Below are positions 52,755-62,308 of a stretch of DNA of 64,000 bases, piece after piece (positions within the stretch are counted from its first letter, which is position 1; the number at the start of each line of letters is the position of its first letter). Where the stretch lies: the NCBI GenBank assembly GCA_024919175.1, contig CP103804.1:1488001-1552000 (forward strand), given 5' to 3'. The position numbers and the translations under genes are program-made. Under the pieces are notes generated by a model. That model was not told the origin of the DNA and made no database searches. It was given only the letters and a program-made list of their open reading frames with translations. Source of the DNA: Clostridioides difficile. Its GTDB lineage: Bacteria > Bacillota > Clostridia > Peptostreptococcales > Peptostreptococcaceae.

Positions 52755-54197
52755 TTAATCAACTCTTCTCTGCATAATAGTAGATATCTCTAAATCTTCT
52801 ATTTCATCATCTGTATATGTAAGCATGGTAAAACCTGTGACACCATAAATAAATGAAATTATAGGAGTAATCCAGCTTAGAAAACAATATGGAATAAATT
52901 CAAGTGGACTTACACCAAGAGTTTGAGCACAGAAAACAGCATTTGAATTCCATGGTATTAATGGTCCGCCAAGGGTTGCTGTATCTTCTATAATTCTAGA
53001 TAAATTTTGTGGTTTTAGCCTAAATTCCTTATATATTGGGGACATTAAAGTTCCAACAAATACCGATGTGAACATCATAGATGAACTAAATGCATTTGCA
53101 AAGTAGCTTACTATGAAAGTGGAGCCAACTAACTTAGCTCTTGATTTTCCTATTTTATTTATCATTGGTTGAAGTAATACTTCTAAGAATCCAGTTTTTT
53201 GTAGAATTCCAGCAATAACGAAAACTACAAAGACTAGTAAAACGGTTTCAGCCATGCTCATTATTCCACCACGATTTAATAATTTATCAGCATAAACAAA
53301 TCCTGTATCTATAGTAAACCCTGATAACATATAATTTAAGACATCACCTATTTTTTCTCCTTCTTGAATTACAGCTATAATAAGTCCCATAATAGCTGAA
53401 CTCAATATAGATATAATGGGAGGTTTTTGTAACAATAAAAGCAATAATAAGAATAGTATTGGAATCATTGCTACCAAACCAATATGAAAGTTTGAATTTA
53501 ATACATCTTTGATTTGATTTATTTGAACATAGTCAATAGTATTATTTGAATACTTAAGTCCAATTACAGTGTACAAAACTATACATATTATATATGCAGG
53601 TCCTGTTGTGTAAACCATGTGTTTCATATGAGTAATTACATCTGTTTTACAAACCGCAGCAGCTAGATTTGTAGAGTCGGATAGAGGAGACATTTTATCT
53701 CCAAAGAAAGCACCAGAGATGACTGCACCAGCTGTTAGGCCAAGGGGAATACCCATACTAGTACCAATACTCATCATTGCTATACCAGACGTTCCAAGCG
53801 TTCCCCAAGATGTACCAGTAGCAACAGAAGTAAGTGAACAGACTATTAATGTCGTAAGTAAAAAATACTTAGGTGTTATTATTGTCAGACCACTATATAC
53901 TACTGTTGGTATTGTACCAGCAGCTATCCAAGCTGCTATTAGTACACCAACAGAAAGTATAATTAAATTTGATTGAAAGGCATCTTTACCAACTTCAAAT
54001 CCAAAAGCTTCTATTTCTTCATTAGTATAACCAAGCCTCATAGCTGCTGGAACTACTATAAGCCATGAAAGTAAAAACATTGTAGTTATAGAAGCTTTAA
54101 ATACAACGATACCAACCGATGTTAAAGCTATTATCGCAAGCATTACTAATAACGAATATCTAAATGAAGGTCTTTTTCTTTCTGTACCTATTTTCAT
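52755..54197 (-). CDS. NhaC-family Na+/H+ antiporter-like transporter
   Basis: A 480-residue polytopic membrane protein with about 11-12 helices. Family marks include GTSWGTLGTSGIAMMSIG near residue 130, GAFFGDKMSPLSDSTNLAA near 165, and DTATLGGPLIPWNSN near 400. NhaC-type carriers swap Na+ for H+; several relatives instead exchange organic acids such as malate for lactate, or amino acids. Placed 24 bases after a C-S lyase gene under a sigma-54 promoter, an amino acid or keto acid exchange is worth considering. Confidence 0.88.
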   Translation of the reverse strand: MKIGTERKRPSFRYSLLVMLAIIALTSVGIVVFKASITTMFLLSWLIVVPAAMRLGYTNEEIEAFGFEVGKDAFQSNLIILSVGVLIAAWIAAGTIPTVVYSGLTIITPKYFLLTTLIVCSLTSVATGTSWGTLGTSGIAMMSIGTSMGIPLGLTAGAVISGAFFGDKMSPLSDSTNLAAAVCKTDVITHMKHMVYTTGPAYIICIVLYTVIGLKYSNNTIDYVQINQIKDVLNSNFHIGLVAMIPILFLLLLLLLQKPPIISILSSAIMGLIIAVIQEGEKIGDVLNYMLSGFTIDTGFVYADKLLNRGGIMSMAETVLLVFVVFVIAGILQKTGFLEVLLQPMINKIGKSRAKLVGSTFIVSYFANAFSSSMMFTSVFVGTLMSPIYKEFRLKPQNLSRIIEDTATLGGPLIPWNSNAVFCAQTLGVSPLEFIPYCFLSWITPIISFIYGVTGFTMLTYTDDEIEDLEISTIMQRRVD

Positions 54198-54221
54198 AAC
54201 GCAAATTCTCCTTAAATATTT

Positions 54222-55388
54222 TTAGTTAATTGCATTTTTAATTCTTATAAGAGCTTCTTCAACCATGCTTCTTGGACAAGCTAAGTTTATTCTTTGATAT
54301 CCGCTTCCTCCAATACCAAAACTATTTCCTTGATTTAAGGCAACTTTAGCTTTTTTTACTAACAGATTTCCTAATTCTTCATCACTTAGTCCAAGTTCGC
54401 TAAAATCTACCCATAATAAATAAGTACCTTCTGGTTTTCTGACTTTAAGTTTTGGCATATTTTCATTTATATATTTTATAGCGAAATCTATATTAGATTC
54501 TAAGTACTCTAAGAATGAATCTAGCCAAGGCTCACCATTGTTATATGAAGCTTCTGTTGCAACTAAACTAAAACAGTTATTTCTCTTTATATCAATTCTA
54601 GTAAATGCGTTATCTAACAATTTATAATCTTTTTCATCAGGTAGTACAACATATGAAGATTGAAGACCTGCTATATTAAAAGTTTTAGTTGGTGCCATAC
54701 AAGTAATTGTATTTTTTTCAAAATCTTTAGATACAGATGCCATAGGTATATGTTTATGATTTTTAAATATAATGTCACTGTGTATTTCATCTGATATAAC
54801 CTTTACACCATATTTAAGGCAAATATCTCCTAGTTTCTTTAGTTCATCCTTTGTCCATACTCTTCCAACTGGATTGTGAGGATTGCAAAGTATAAACAAT
54901 TTTACATCTTTGATTTTACTTTCAATATCTTCATAGTCCATTATATAGTCTCCATTTTCTAGTTTTTGTAGTGGACTTATAACTAGTTCTCTATTATTAT
55001 TCTTTACAACACTATTAAAAGGGCTATAAACTGGTTCTTGTATCATTATTTTATCATTTTCTTTTGTAAGCTCATTTATTAAAAGGCTTATGGCTGGTAT
55101 AACACCTGGGCTATAAACTAACCATTCTCTTTTTATCTTCCAATTATGTCTTTTATCCAACCAATTTACTATAGATTCATTGTAAGAATCTGGTCTTGTT
55201 GTATAACCATAAATATCTTGTTCTAATCTATTTCTTAATGCATCAATTATACATGGTGCAGCTTTAAAATCCATATCAGCTACCCACATAGGAAGCAAAT
55301 CATTAGTACCATATTTTTTATTCATCTCTGACCATTTGGCTGAAAAATTATTACCTCTATCAATAATTTCATTAAAATTGTAATTCAT
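54222..55388 (-). CDS. PatB/MalY-type PLP-dependent C-S lyase
   Basis: A 388-residue fold-type I aminotransferase-like enzyme. It opens with FNEIIDRGNNFSAKWSEM and LLPMWVADMDF, typical of the MalY/PatB group. CNPHNPVGRVW and the PLP Lys in APTKTFNIAGLQ (about residue 234) are present. These enzymes split cystathionine, cystine or cysteine conjugates into pyruvate, ammonia and a thiol. The gene is first after a sigma-54 promoter 45 bases upstream. RBS GGAGG lies before the ATG. The substrate could be cystathionine, cysteine or another S-substituted cysteine. Confidence 0.9.
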   Translation of the reverse strand: MNYNFNEIIDRGNNFSAKWSEMNKKYGTNDLLPMWVADMDFKAAPCIIDALRNRLEQDIYGYTTRPDSYNESIVNWLDKRHNWKIKREWLVYSPGVIPAISLLINELTKENDKIMIQEPVYSPFNSVVKNNNRELVISPLQKLENGDYIMDYEDIESKIKDVKLFILCNPHNPVGRVWTKDELKKLGDICLKYGVKVISDEIHSDIIFKNHKHIPMASVSKDFEKNTITCMAPTKTFNIAGLQSSYVVLPDEKDYKLLDNAFTRIDIKRNNCFSLVATEASYNNGEPWLDSFLEYLESNIDFAIKYINENMPKLKVRKPEGTYLLWVDFSELGLSDEELGNLLVKKAKVALNQGNSFGIGGSGYQRINLACPRSMVEEALIRIKNAIN

Positions 55389-55432
55389 TATAAATACCTC
55401 CAGTAATTTTTAAATTTATAATTATAGTATTT

Positions 55433-55449
55433 AGCAAGCAATATGCCAA
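55433..55449 (-). promoter_or_regulatory. sigma-54 (-24/-12) promoter, minus strand
   Basis: On the minus strand this reads TTGGCATATTGCTTGCT, again one base off the TTGGCAC-N5-TTGCW consensus, with GG and GC exactly 12 bases apart. The start should lie near 55422, about 34 bases before the C-S lyase ATG. The regulator gene ends about 150 bases upstream. Confidence 0.88.
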
Positions 55450-55602
55450 AATAGATATTAAAAATGTTTAACTCAAAATTAATTCGTGATATTAAGTAAT
55501 GCCAGAGGTTAGAAGATATGAAATTATTAATTTTATTTAATTTTCTTTGGAAAAGGTTATTTTAAAAAATTGTTAAATTTATTAAAATACAATTAAATAG
55601 GT

Positions 55603-57732
55603 TTAAATGGTTGAACTGTTTGCGTCATTAAACCCATTTATTTTTTTTAGAAACTCGATTCCTTTAAGTGTTATAACTGAGCCGCCACGACCAACAAGTA
55701 TATTTACAAGTCCAAATTCTTGTAACTCTAAAAGGATATTTCTAATTTGTTGTTCTGTCAAAAATCTATCTTCGTTTAAAGCTATTTTGTATAAGCTTTT
55801 TCTGCCAATTCGTTCTTTTAAGTCATAAGCTTTATTTAAATTATCCAATATAAAGATATACTCATCTAATGGTCTTTTAAAATCATAGTTATGTTTGATA
55901 AAGTCTTTGTCCTTATTAATGTTAAATTGGTATTTAGGTATTTTTTCTAGCACTTTATTACATACAGTTTTGCTATAATTTTCATCTATAGTATCTAATA
56001 TATATTCAGGTAAGTCACATATTTCTATAACATCTTTTCCAAGATAACAGAAATATTCTCCTAAGTTTCTTAATTCTCTTACATTTCCTTCCCATTTATA
56101 TATTTTGAAAATTTCCTTAACTTCGTCACTTAGATTAAAATTGCATGGTATATCATACTTTAGTGATTCGAAAATTTCAAATATATCATTAGGTCTTTCT
56201 CTAAGAGGATGTATTTTAAGAGGAAGAACATTTAACCTAAAATACAAATCTCTTCTAAACTTACCTTTAGATACAAGCTCTTTTAAATTTCTATTAGTAG
56301 CAGCAATTATTCTTACATCAATGTCAATAACATTATTTGAACCAATACGCCTTACCTGTTTTTCCTGTATAACTCTGAGTAATTTAGATTGAGAATTTAA
56401 ATCCATCTCACCAATTTCATCTAAGAATATAGTTCCATTGTTTGCTAATTCAAATAAACCCATTTTCCCACCTTTTTTAGCTCCAGTAAATGCACCTTCA
56501 TCATAACCAAATAATTCACTTTGCAGTAAACTTTCTTGAAAAGTGCTGCAATTTACTGCTACAAAAGGCCCACAATTTCTTTTAGAAGCACTGTGAATGG
56601 ATTGTGCAAATAATTCTTTACCAGTACCACTTTCACCAATTATTAAGATTGATGAGTTTGATTGAGCCATTTTATTAGAAATTTTTTTAGTGTTAATAGT
56701 TTGTATACTAGAACCTAATATGTCATCAAAAGTATATTTACTGACATTACCAGAGTTTACTAGTTGTGCTCTTAATTTAGCTTGTTTTTTTTCTAATTGA
56801 GAAAACTTAGTCATTTTTAATATAAAACCATCAAATACATTCAATTGTATATGTTTAATCTCTAAATTTATGTCAATGTGATTTATCTTAATTAATTTCT
56901 CATAAAATGGAGTTTTATTGTTTAATATGTTTTGAAAGTTAATATCTTTTATACATTCGCCAATAAATACATCAATCATTTCATTTGCATTTATAGATAA
57001 AATTTTCCTAGCTATATGATTATAAAATTGTATAATTCCATCATTATTTGTGCATATAATTCCATCATCAATTATAGACAACAACAAATCAAATTGCCTT
57101 TCAAATTTATTGGCATCTAACAATAATTCGCCTGTACTATAGCTTGTAGGAATTATTTTTTCTACATATTTTTTTATTAAATCATCTTTTATTAGATGTT
57201 TTAACTTAGTTTTTGTGGCAATTTCAACAATGCAACTTAAATCTATTATTCTATATTTTAAGTCTATAACTTCACAATTTTTAAAATTGGGCAAGATTTT
57301 TTCTCCAGGAGTTAGGATTATGGCATCAGTAGGAGTAAATTCTATTTCTGGATAGCAGGGTAAGATATTAATATTGTCTATTCCTAGTCTATGTATTAAA
57401 GAGATTGTCTCTATAGACATATCCTTACTTAGATTATATACATAAATAGTTTTATTTTTTTCTAATTTAGATATCATATCTATACTATTCTTTTCAAATG
57501 TCAACTTAGGAACGATAATTTGAGCATCATGATGAGATAATTTTGCTATTTCATCATATTTTAAATAAGCAGATAAAAGGATTAGTTTTTCTTTAAAAAA
57601 TTTGAGATTTCCCTCTTCAAATGAGTATAAGTTTATTTTTATGTTGTCACCTAGAAATTGTCTTATTTGGTCTTCATAAATTTTTCCAGCATCTTTTTTT
57701 AAGCTTACAATAGCTAATTCTATTTGTTTCAT
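55603..57732 (-). CDS. sigma-54-dependent enhancer-binding regulator with N-terminal sensory domain
   Basis: A complete 709-residue regulator. Residues 1-190 form a PrpR_N-like sensory domain (ELAIVSLKKDAGKIYE at the start). A PAS domain lies at about 215-320 (DGIICTNNDGIIQFYN). The AAA+ domain covers about 340-565, with Walker A GESGTGKE, the canonical loop GAFTGA and Walker B GTIFLDEIGE. The C-terminus is not Fis-like but a winged-helix-like domain (EQQIRNILLELQEFGLVNILVGRGGSVI). It has the same overall layout as the regulator at the left edge. It most likely activates the C-S lyase-NhaC operon after it. The signal might be a sulfur amino acid, but the sequence does not say. Confidence 0.92.
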   Translation of the reverse strand: MKQIELAIVSLKKDAGKIYEDQIRQFLGDNIKINLYSFEEGNLKFFKEKLILLSAYLKYDEIAKLSHHDAQIIVPKLTFEKNSIDMISKLEKNKTIYVYNLSKDMSIETISLIHRLGIDNINILPCYPEIEFTPTDAIILTPGEKILPNFKNCEVIDLKYRIIDLSCIVEIATKTKLKHLIKDDLIKKYVEKIIPTSYSTGELLLDANKFERQFDLLLSIIDDGIICTNNDGIIQFYNHIARKILSINANEMIDVFIGECIKDINFQNILNNKTPFYEKLIKINHIDINLEIKHIQLNVFDGFILKMTKFSQLEKKQAKLRAQLVNSGNVSKYTFDDILGSSIQTINTKKISNKMAQSNSSILIIGESGTGKELFAQSIHSASKRNCGPFVAVNCSTFQESLLQSELFGYDEGAFTGAKKGGKMGLFELANNGTIFLDEIGEMDLNSQSKLLRVIQEKQVRRIGSNNVIDIDVRIIAATNRNLKELVSKGKFRRDLYFRLNVLPLKIHPLRERPNDIFEIFESLKYDIPCNFNLSDEVKEIFKIYKWEGNVRELRNLGEYFCYLGKDVIEICDLPEYILDTIDENYSKTVCNKVLEKIPKYQFNINKDKDFIKHNYDFKRPLDEYIFILDNLNKAYDLKERIGRKSLYKIALNEDRFLTEQQIRNILLELQEFGLVNILVGRGGSVITLKGIEFLKKINGFNDANSSTI

Positions 57733-57883
57733 TTTAACCTCTCATACAAATTTGACTTATTTTAGATTATATAACAATTAAACTAAATATAAATAATTTT
57801 GTCTAATTATTATTATAAATTAAGCAGTAATATAAAAGAAATAGTTAAAATGAATCCTTTTATTTTTGTTTTTTGTATCTATT

Positions 57884-57892
57884 TGGTATAAT
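57884..57892 (+). promoter_or_regulatory. extended -10 promoter
   Basis: TGG-TATAAT (57884-57892) is an extended -10 box 64 bases before the next ATG. A TTGTTT-like box upstream has a short spacer. Confidence 0.5.
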
Positions 57893-57956
57893 AGTATTGA
57901 AACGGTAATAATTTAGATAAAATTTCTTAAGAGGAATACTATGAGGAGAACATAAA

Positions 57957-58358
57957 ATGAAAAAATGTCTTTACTGTAATAGGGATATAAAGTCACCAAA
58001 TAATAAATTGGCTATAAAATACGATGACAATACTGATATATATCCATGTCGTGCAGAATGTAAGGAAAAAATTGAAGAATATATAATAAAAAAACCTACG
58101 TATAAGTTTATAAATATATTAGAGGTTCTTTTAGGTGTAGGTGGAATTTTTTGTTTTTTGAGCAAATGGACTATTGCAGCCCAAATTGTACTTGGAATTG
58201 ACGCATTAGTTATATTTTTATTTCCATTAGCAGGGTTTAAAATGAATGGTAAATTAAGTATGGAGCAAACTAAGCATCAGAGCAGGTCTATAGCAATATC
58301 AATTTTAGCATTTATAATAGTAATAACTGTATTATATTTTAAACAAATTGGTAAGTAA
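57957..58358 (+). CDS. membrane protein with N-terminal Cys motif
   Basis: A 133-residue protein. The first 45 residues are hydrophilic with CLYC near residue 4 and a CRAEC pair near residues 31-35, suggesting a zinc ribbon or redox centre. Three hydrophobic segments follow (about 50-66, 72-92 and 108-128). I do not recognise the family. It is divergent from the regulator and followed 42 bases later by a csoR-type gene, so a metal- or redox-linked role is possible. RBS AGGAG. Confidence 0.65.
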   Translation: MKKCLYCNRDIKSPNNKLAIKYDDNTDIYPCRAECKEKIEEYIIKKPTYKFINILEVLLGVGGIFCFLSKWTIAAQIVLGIDALVIFLFPLAGFKMNGKLSMEQTKHQSRSIAISILAFIIVITVLYFKQIGK

Positions 58359-58400
58359 AGCATAATTGTATAGGATATCATAAGAGTATGAGGTGAATTT

Positions 58401-58694
58401 ATGGAAGAAAGAAAATTAGCACCAAATAATGAGCGAGAAGCTCTTATAAAAAGATTAAAAAGAATAGAAGGTCAAGTTAAAGGGATACAAAAGATGGTAG
58501 AAGAGGAGCGTTATTGTGTTGATATATTAGTTCAAATATCTGCTATAAGGTCTGCTATAAATAAAGTAGGCACAATTATTTTGGAAAATCACATAAAAGG
58601 ATGTGTAGCAGAAAGTATCAAACATGATGATAGTGAAAAAACTGAAGAGATGATAAAAGAACTTATGGATACCATAAATAAATTTACAAAATAA
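58401..58694 (+). CDS. CsoR-family metal-sensitive repressor
   Basis: A 97-residue all-helical repressor of the CsoR/FrmR family. It has the family core REALIKRLKRIEGQVKGIQ and the copper ligand set Cys-39, His-64, Cys-68 (RYCVDIL, ENHIKGCV), which distinguishes copper-type CsoR from formaldehyde and persulfide sensors that lack the His. No copper ATPase or CopZ gene is adjacent. RBS GAGGTG. The RseC gene follows after 14 bases, so the regulated operon may be this one. Confidence 0.9.
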   Translation: MEERKLAPNNEREALIKRLKRIEGQVKGIQKMVEEERYCVDILVQISAIRSAINKVGTIILENHIKGCVAESIKHDDSEKTEEMIKELMDTINKFTK

Positions 58695-58708
58695 GGGGGC
58701 GGTTAGGT

Positions 58709-59149
58709 ATGAATCAACAAGGATTTATTATGGAGATTGTTGATGATAGAACTGCAAAATTAAAAATGCAAAGACACTCAGCTTGTGCTGCTTGTGGAAA
58801 ATGTGCTACTGCAGACTCATCAGAGTCAAAAGAGATATTAGTAGAGGTAGACAATACAATTGGTGCTAAGGTTGGTGACCATGTAGAAGTGAGTATGGAT
58901 AATATGAATGTATTAAAAGCAGCTGCGATGGCTTATATAATACCTCTTGTAGCACTTCTTGTTGGAACAATAGGAACCTTTTATATATTGGGAGCAATTG
59001 GCATGACATCTGGTGTTGAAGCTATAAGTGGATTAGTTGGGATTTGTCTTACAGTAATTTGTTATTTGTATTTGAAAAAAAATGATAAAAAATTTAGAGA
59101 TAGCAGAGAATTTATACCAGTAATCACAAGAATCTTAATTGACCTTTAA
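58709..59149 (+). CDS. RseC/MucC-family membrane protein
   Basis: A 146-residue member of the SoxR-reducing-system/RseC family. The N-terminal cytoplasmic part has a conserved Cys cluster (CAACGKCA near residues 26-33), then a small beta-domain (VGDHVEVSM). Two membrane helices lie at about 72-95 and 100-122. In proteobacteria RseC works with the Rnf/Rsx electron transfer complex to reduce SoxR; in Clostridia it probably serves Rnf maturation. RBS AGGGGGCGG. It is co-directional with csoR. Confidence 0.88.
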   Translation: MNQQGFIMEIVDDRTAKLKMQRHSACAACGKCATADSSESKEILVEVDNTIGAKVGDHVEVSMDNMNVLKAAAMAYIIPLVALLVGTIGTFYILGAIGMTSGVEAISGLVGICLTVICYLYLKKNDKKFRDSREFIPVITRILIDL

Positions 59150-59163
59150 AATGCTTATAATTT

Positions 59164-59231
59164 AAAAATAGCAATGTACTCTTATAAATATTTAATGTAT
59201 ATTTATAGGATTGGGGTACATTGCTATTTTT
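59164..59231. terminator. bidirectional terminator
   Basis: AAAAATAGCAATGTAC (59164-59179) pairs perfectly with GTACATTGCTATTTTT (59216-59231). An inner TATAAATAT/ATATTTATA stem lies in the loop. It separates the convergent rseC and threonine exporter genes. Confidence 0.88.
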
Positions 59232-59237
59232 ATATTT

Positions 59238-59711
59238 TTACTTTGATTTTCTTTGAGGAATAAAATTTTTTCTGATTTTTAAAAGGTTTAATGTTCTTAC
59301 AAAAGAAGTTACAACCAATACACCAAGTGATATTGCAGCACTTAAAAATAGTGCATCAGTACCTTTTGACATTGCTAAATCATAATTTTTTTGAATTAAA
59401 GATAACATTGTATTGTATAATCCAATCCCTGGTATCAGAGGAAGAATCCCTGGAATTACAAATACAATAGCTGGTTGCTTTAGCTTTCTGGCTAATATCT
59501 CACTACATGCTGAAACCAAAGCAGCAGCTATAAAACCTGCAAAAATCGAGTTTGTAGTAAAATTAAATAAATATACATACACAATCCAACCAACTCCACC
59601 AGTTATTCCAGCTGGAAGAAGTAGATAAAGTGGTGCATTAAAGAAAACAGCAAATCCAGCAGTTGCAATACCTGAAAATAAAAAATGTAAAATCATCGAC
59701 ATATCAGTCAT
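59238..59711 (-). CDS. threonine/serine exporter subunit, ThrE_2 (DUF3815) half
   Basis: A 157-residue membrane protein with about five helices, matching the C-terminal half of ThrE (GGVGWIVYVYLF, then IPGILPLIPGIGLYNTM). In Clostridia ThrE is split in two; the partner gene overlaps this one by one base. The pair exports threonine and serine. It lies upstream of and divergent from glyA, an enzyme of serine and threonine metabolism. Confidence 0.9.
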   Translation of the reverse strand: MTDMSMILHFLFSGIATAGFAVFFNAPLYLLLPAGITGGVGWIVYVYLFNFTTNSIFAGFIAAALVSACSEILARKLKQPAIVFVIPGILPLIPGIGLYNTMLSLIQKNYDLAMSKGTDALFLSAAISLGVLVVTSFVRTLNLLKIRKNFIPQRKSK

Positions 59712-60499
59712 TAGAAAGGACCTCCAATTCTATACCATGTATCAAGGACAAAGCCGACTCCAGAAGCAATTGCAATAATAATCATAGCAGCATCGAAAGC
59801 ACGAGAAATTCCTGATATTAAATTACCTGATATTAAATCTCTAATGGCTTTTATAAAAGCAACTCCTGGGAGTAGTGGCATTATTGCTCCAACTATGAGC
59901 ATTTTAGGGTCATTCAAAATACCTATTTCAACCAGTAAAACTCCTGAAAGTGCTATTAAAAAAGAAGATACTAAACAAGAAAATGCAGATATTGCACTTA
60001 TCTTCATGGTTTTATCATAAGTAATTGCAGCAAATATTGCGATTATAAACGTAAGAATAAAATTTAATAAATAATTCCCTCCAAGCAAACAAGCAAAGCA
60101 AGCAGATGCAATTCCTGTACAAGAGTAAAACAGCCATAAAGGATAAGGTTTTACCTCTTGTATTTCATAAAGACGTGCGATAGCAGTATCAATATCATAC
60201 TCTTTATCATTTACAAATTCTCGAGAAAAACTGTTTAATAAAGATATCTTATTTAAGTTTATACCTCTTGATTGAATCGTTTTCATAAAAGAAAAGCCAT
60301 CAAATTTTTCATCTGAAATAATTATTACTGTAGGAGTTGTAAAAATATTTACATGATAAAATCCTCTTGACCTACATATTCTAAGGACACTGTCTTCAAC
60401 CCTAGATGTTTCAGCTCCATTTTTTATCATAAGTTCCCCTACAAATAGAGCTAGTTTTAGAATATTTTTTTTATATTCAAGTTCCTCATTTTGATTCAT
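59711..60499 (-). CDS. threonine/serine exporter subunit, ThrE_1 (DUF1212) half
   Basis: A 262-residue protein forming the N-terminal half of ThrE. The cytoplasmic domain (about 1-118) has GELMIKNGAETSRVEDSV and RGFYHVNIFTTPTVIII, followed by five helices and PLLPGVAFIKAIRDLISG. It is the first gene of the two-gene unit. RBS GGAGGTG. It is divergent from glyA with a 317-base gap. Confidence 0.9.
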   Translation of the reverse strand: MNQNEELEYKKNILKLALFVGELMIKNGAETSRVEDSVLRICRSRGFYHVNIFTTPTVIIISDEKFDGFSFMKTIQSRGINLNKISLLNSFSREFVNDKEYDIDTAIARLYEIQEVKPYPLWLFYSCTGIASACFACLLGGNYLLNFILTFIIAIFAAITYDKTMKISAISAFSCLVSSFLIALSGVLLVEIGILNDPKMLIVGAIMPLLPGVAFIKAIRDLISGNLISGISRAFDAAMIIIAIASGVGFVLDTWYRIGGPF

Positions 60500-60816
60500 A
60501 AATACACCTCCAAATTAAAAAACATAATATTGAAATTATATCAAATTTTTAAGTAATATTCCTTATATATATATAAATTATATTATCTTTTTTTTATTTA
60601 AAAATAGTCACATCTAAATTATATCCAATTAAAAGAATTAGACAATATTATTTATTATATTTTAACTTAAAATACAGAAAGTAAACATGTAAAAGTAGTA
60701 AAACACTTGACTATTAATTTATAAAAGACTATAATAATAAATTATCATATTGATAAAAACGAAAATTATGAAATGTCTGTAAAAGTAAAATTTAAATAAT
60801 AACTAGGAGGAGTAAT
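60500..60816. other. divergent promoter region of the exporter and glyA
   Basis: 317 AT-rich bases. The glyA promoter is at 60707-60735. No riboswitch core (glycine, T-box or tetrahydrofolate) is recognisable. Confidence 0.5.
60707..60735 (+). promoter_or_regulatory. glyA promoter
   Basis: TTGACT (60707-60712), a 17-base spacer and TATAAT (60730-60735) make a near-consensus vegetative promoter about 80 bases before glyA. Confidence 0.75.
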
Positions 60817-62061
60817 ATGTTTGAGAACTTGAAAAAAGCGGACCCTGAGATTTATGAAAGTATGAAAAGAGAGTTAAAAAGACAACAAAGGAATATTGAG
60901 TTGATAGCATCTGAAAATATAGTATCAGTTCCAGTGATGGAAACTATGGGAAGTCATCTTACTAATAAGTATGCAGAAGGTTACTCAGGCAAAAGATATT
61001 ATGGTGGATGTGAGTACATAGATGAAGTTGAAACTCTTGCAATAGATAGAATTAAAAAGATATTTGGAGCAGAGCATGCTAATGTGCAACCTCATTCTGG
61101 AGCAAATGCAAATATTGGTGTATATTTTGCTATGCTAAAACCAGGCGATGTTGTTATGGGAATGAATTTATCTCAAGGTGGGCATTTAACTCATGGTGCT
61201 CCAGTTAATATTTCTGGTCAATATTATAAATTTTATGAATATGGAATAGATAGAGATAGTGGACTTATAGATTTTGATGATGTTAGAAAAATAGCACACG
61301 AAGTAAAGCCTAAAATGATAGTTGCAGGAGCAAGTGCATATCCTAGAGAGATAGATTTTAAAAAATTTAGAGAAATAGCTGATGAGGTTGGAGCATTACT
61401 TATGGTAGATATGGCTCATATAGCAGGTCTTGTAGCTGCTGGTCTTCATCAAAATCCATGTGAAGTAGCTGATTTTGTTACAACAACAACTCATAAAACT
61501 TTAAGAGGGCCTCGTGGAGGAGTTATTCTTTGTAAAGAAAAATATGCTAAAGCTATAGATAAAGCAATATTCCCTGGAATTCAAGGGGGACCTCTTGAAC
61601 ATATAATTGCATCTAAAGCAGTATGTTTCAAAGAAGCTTTAAGTGATGAATTTAAAACATACCAACAACAGGTTGCTAAAAATGCGAAAGCTTTAGCTGA
61701 AGAACTTCTTAAGAGAGATTTTAAATTAATTTCTGGAGGAACAGATAATCATTTAATATTATTAGATTTAACTAATAAAAATATAACTGGTAAAGCAGCA
61801 GAAAAAAGATTAGATGATGCTTATATAACTGCTAATAAAAACACAATACCATTTGATCCAAATGGTGCACTTGTTACAAGTGGAATAAGACTTGGTACAC
61901 CAGCTGTAACTACTAGAGGCATGAAAGAAGAAGATATGGCAGTAATTGCTGAGGCTATAGACCTATGCTTAACTTATGATGAAGAATCTAAGGCAAGAAC
62001 ATTGGTTGTTGGTTTAACTGAAAAGTATCCTCTATATGAAGAATATAATATTATGGATTAA
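60817..62061 (+). CDS. glyA: serine hydroxymethyltransferase
   Basis: A 414-residue PLP enzyme. It has ELIASENIVS near residue 30, KYAEGYSGKRYYGG near 52-65, VQPHSGANAN, and the PLP Lys in TTTTHKTLRGPRGG near residue 226. It interconverts serine and tetrahydrofolate with glycine and methylene-tetrahydrofolate, and many members also split threonine. Length is normal. RBS AGGAGGAG; strong promoter and terminator make it monocistronic. Confidence 0.97.
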   Translation: MFENLKKADPEIYESMKRELKRQQRNIELIASENIVSVPVMETMGSHLTNKYAEGYSGKRYYGGCEYIDEVETLAIDRIKKIFGAEHANVQPHSGANANIGVYFAMLKPGDVVMGMNLSQGGHLTHGAPVNISGQYYKFYEYGIDRDSGLIDFDDVRKIAHEVKPKMIVAGASAYPREIDFKKFREIADEVGALLMVDMAHIAGLVAAGLHQNPCEVADFVTTTTHKTLRGPRGGVILCKEKYAKAIDKAIFPGIQGGPLEHIIASKAVCFKEALSDEFKTYQQQVAKNAKALAEELLKRDFKLISGGTDNHLILLDLTNKNITGKAAEKRLDDAYITANKNTIPFDPNGALVTSGIRLGTPAVTTRGMKEEDMAVIAEAIDLCLTYDEESKARTLVVGLTEKYPLYEEYNIMD

Positions 62062-62137
62062 TTAAAAGCATAATTAAATAAGACATATTTAAATAATTAG
62101 AATGATAGTATTTGTGTTTAAGTATGTATATAAAGAT

Positions 62138-62186
62138 AAAACCCAATTAATTAGGAGGGAATCTCCAATATTAATTGGGTTTTGTA
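62138..62186 (+). terminator. intrinsic terminator of glyA
   Basis: AAAACCCAATTAAT (62138-62151) pairs perfectly with ATTAATTGGGTTTT (62170-62183). The loop GGAGGGAATCTCC can itself form a small stem. Confidence 0.88.
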
Positions 62187-62308
62187 TTTTTTAATTAAAA
62201 CTTTAAGATTTCTTAAGAATTATACTAGGTTTTTCTAAAGATTTAAAGTCTATACTTATAAATATAGTAATTAAAGGTATTGAAAGGCTTTAATGAGGAG
62301 GGAATCTT

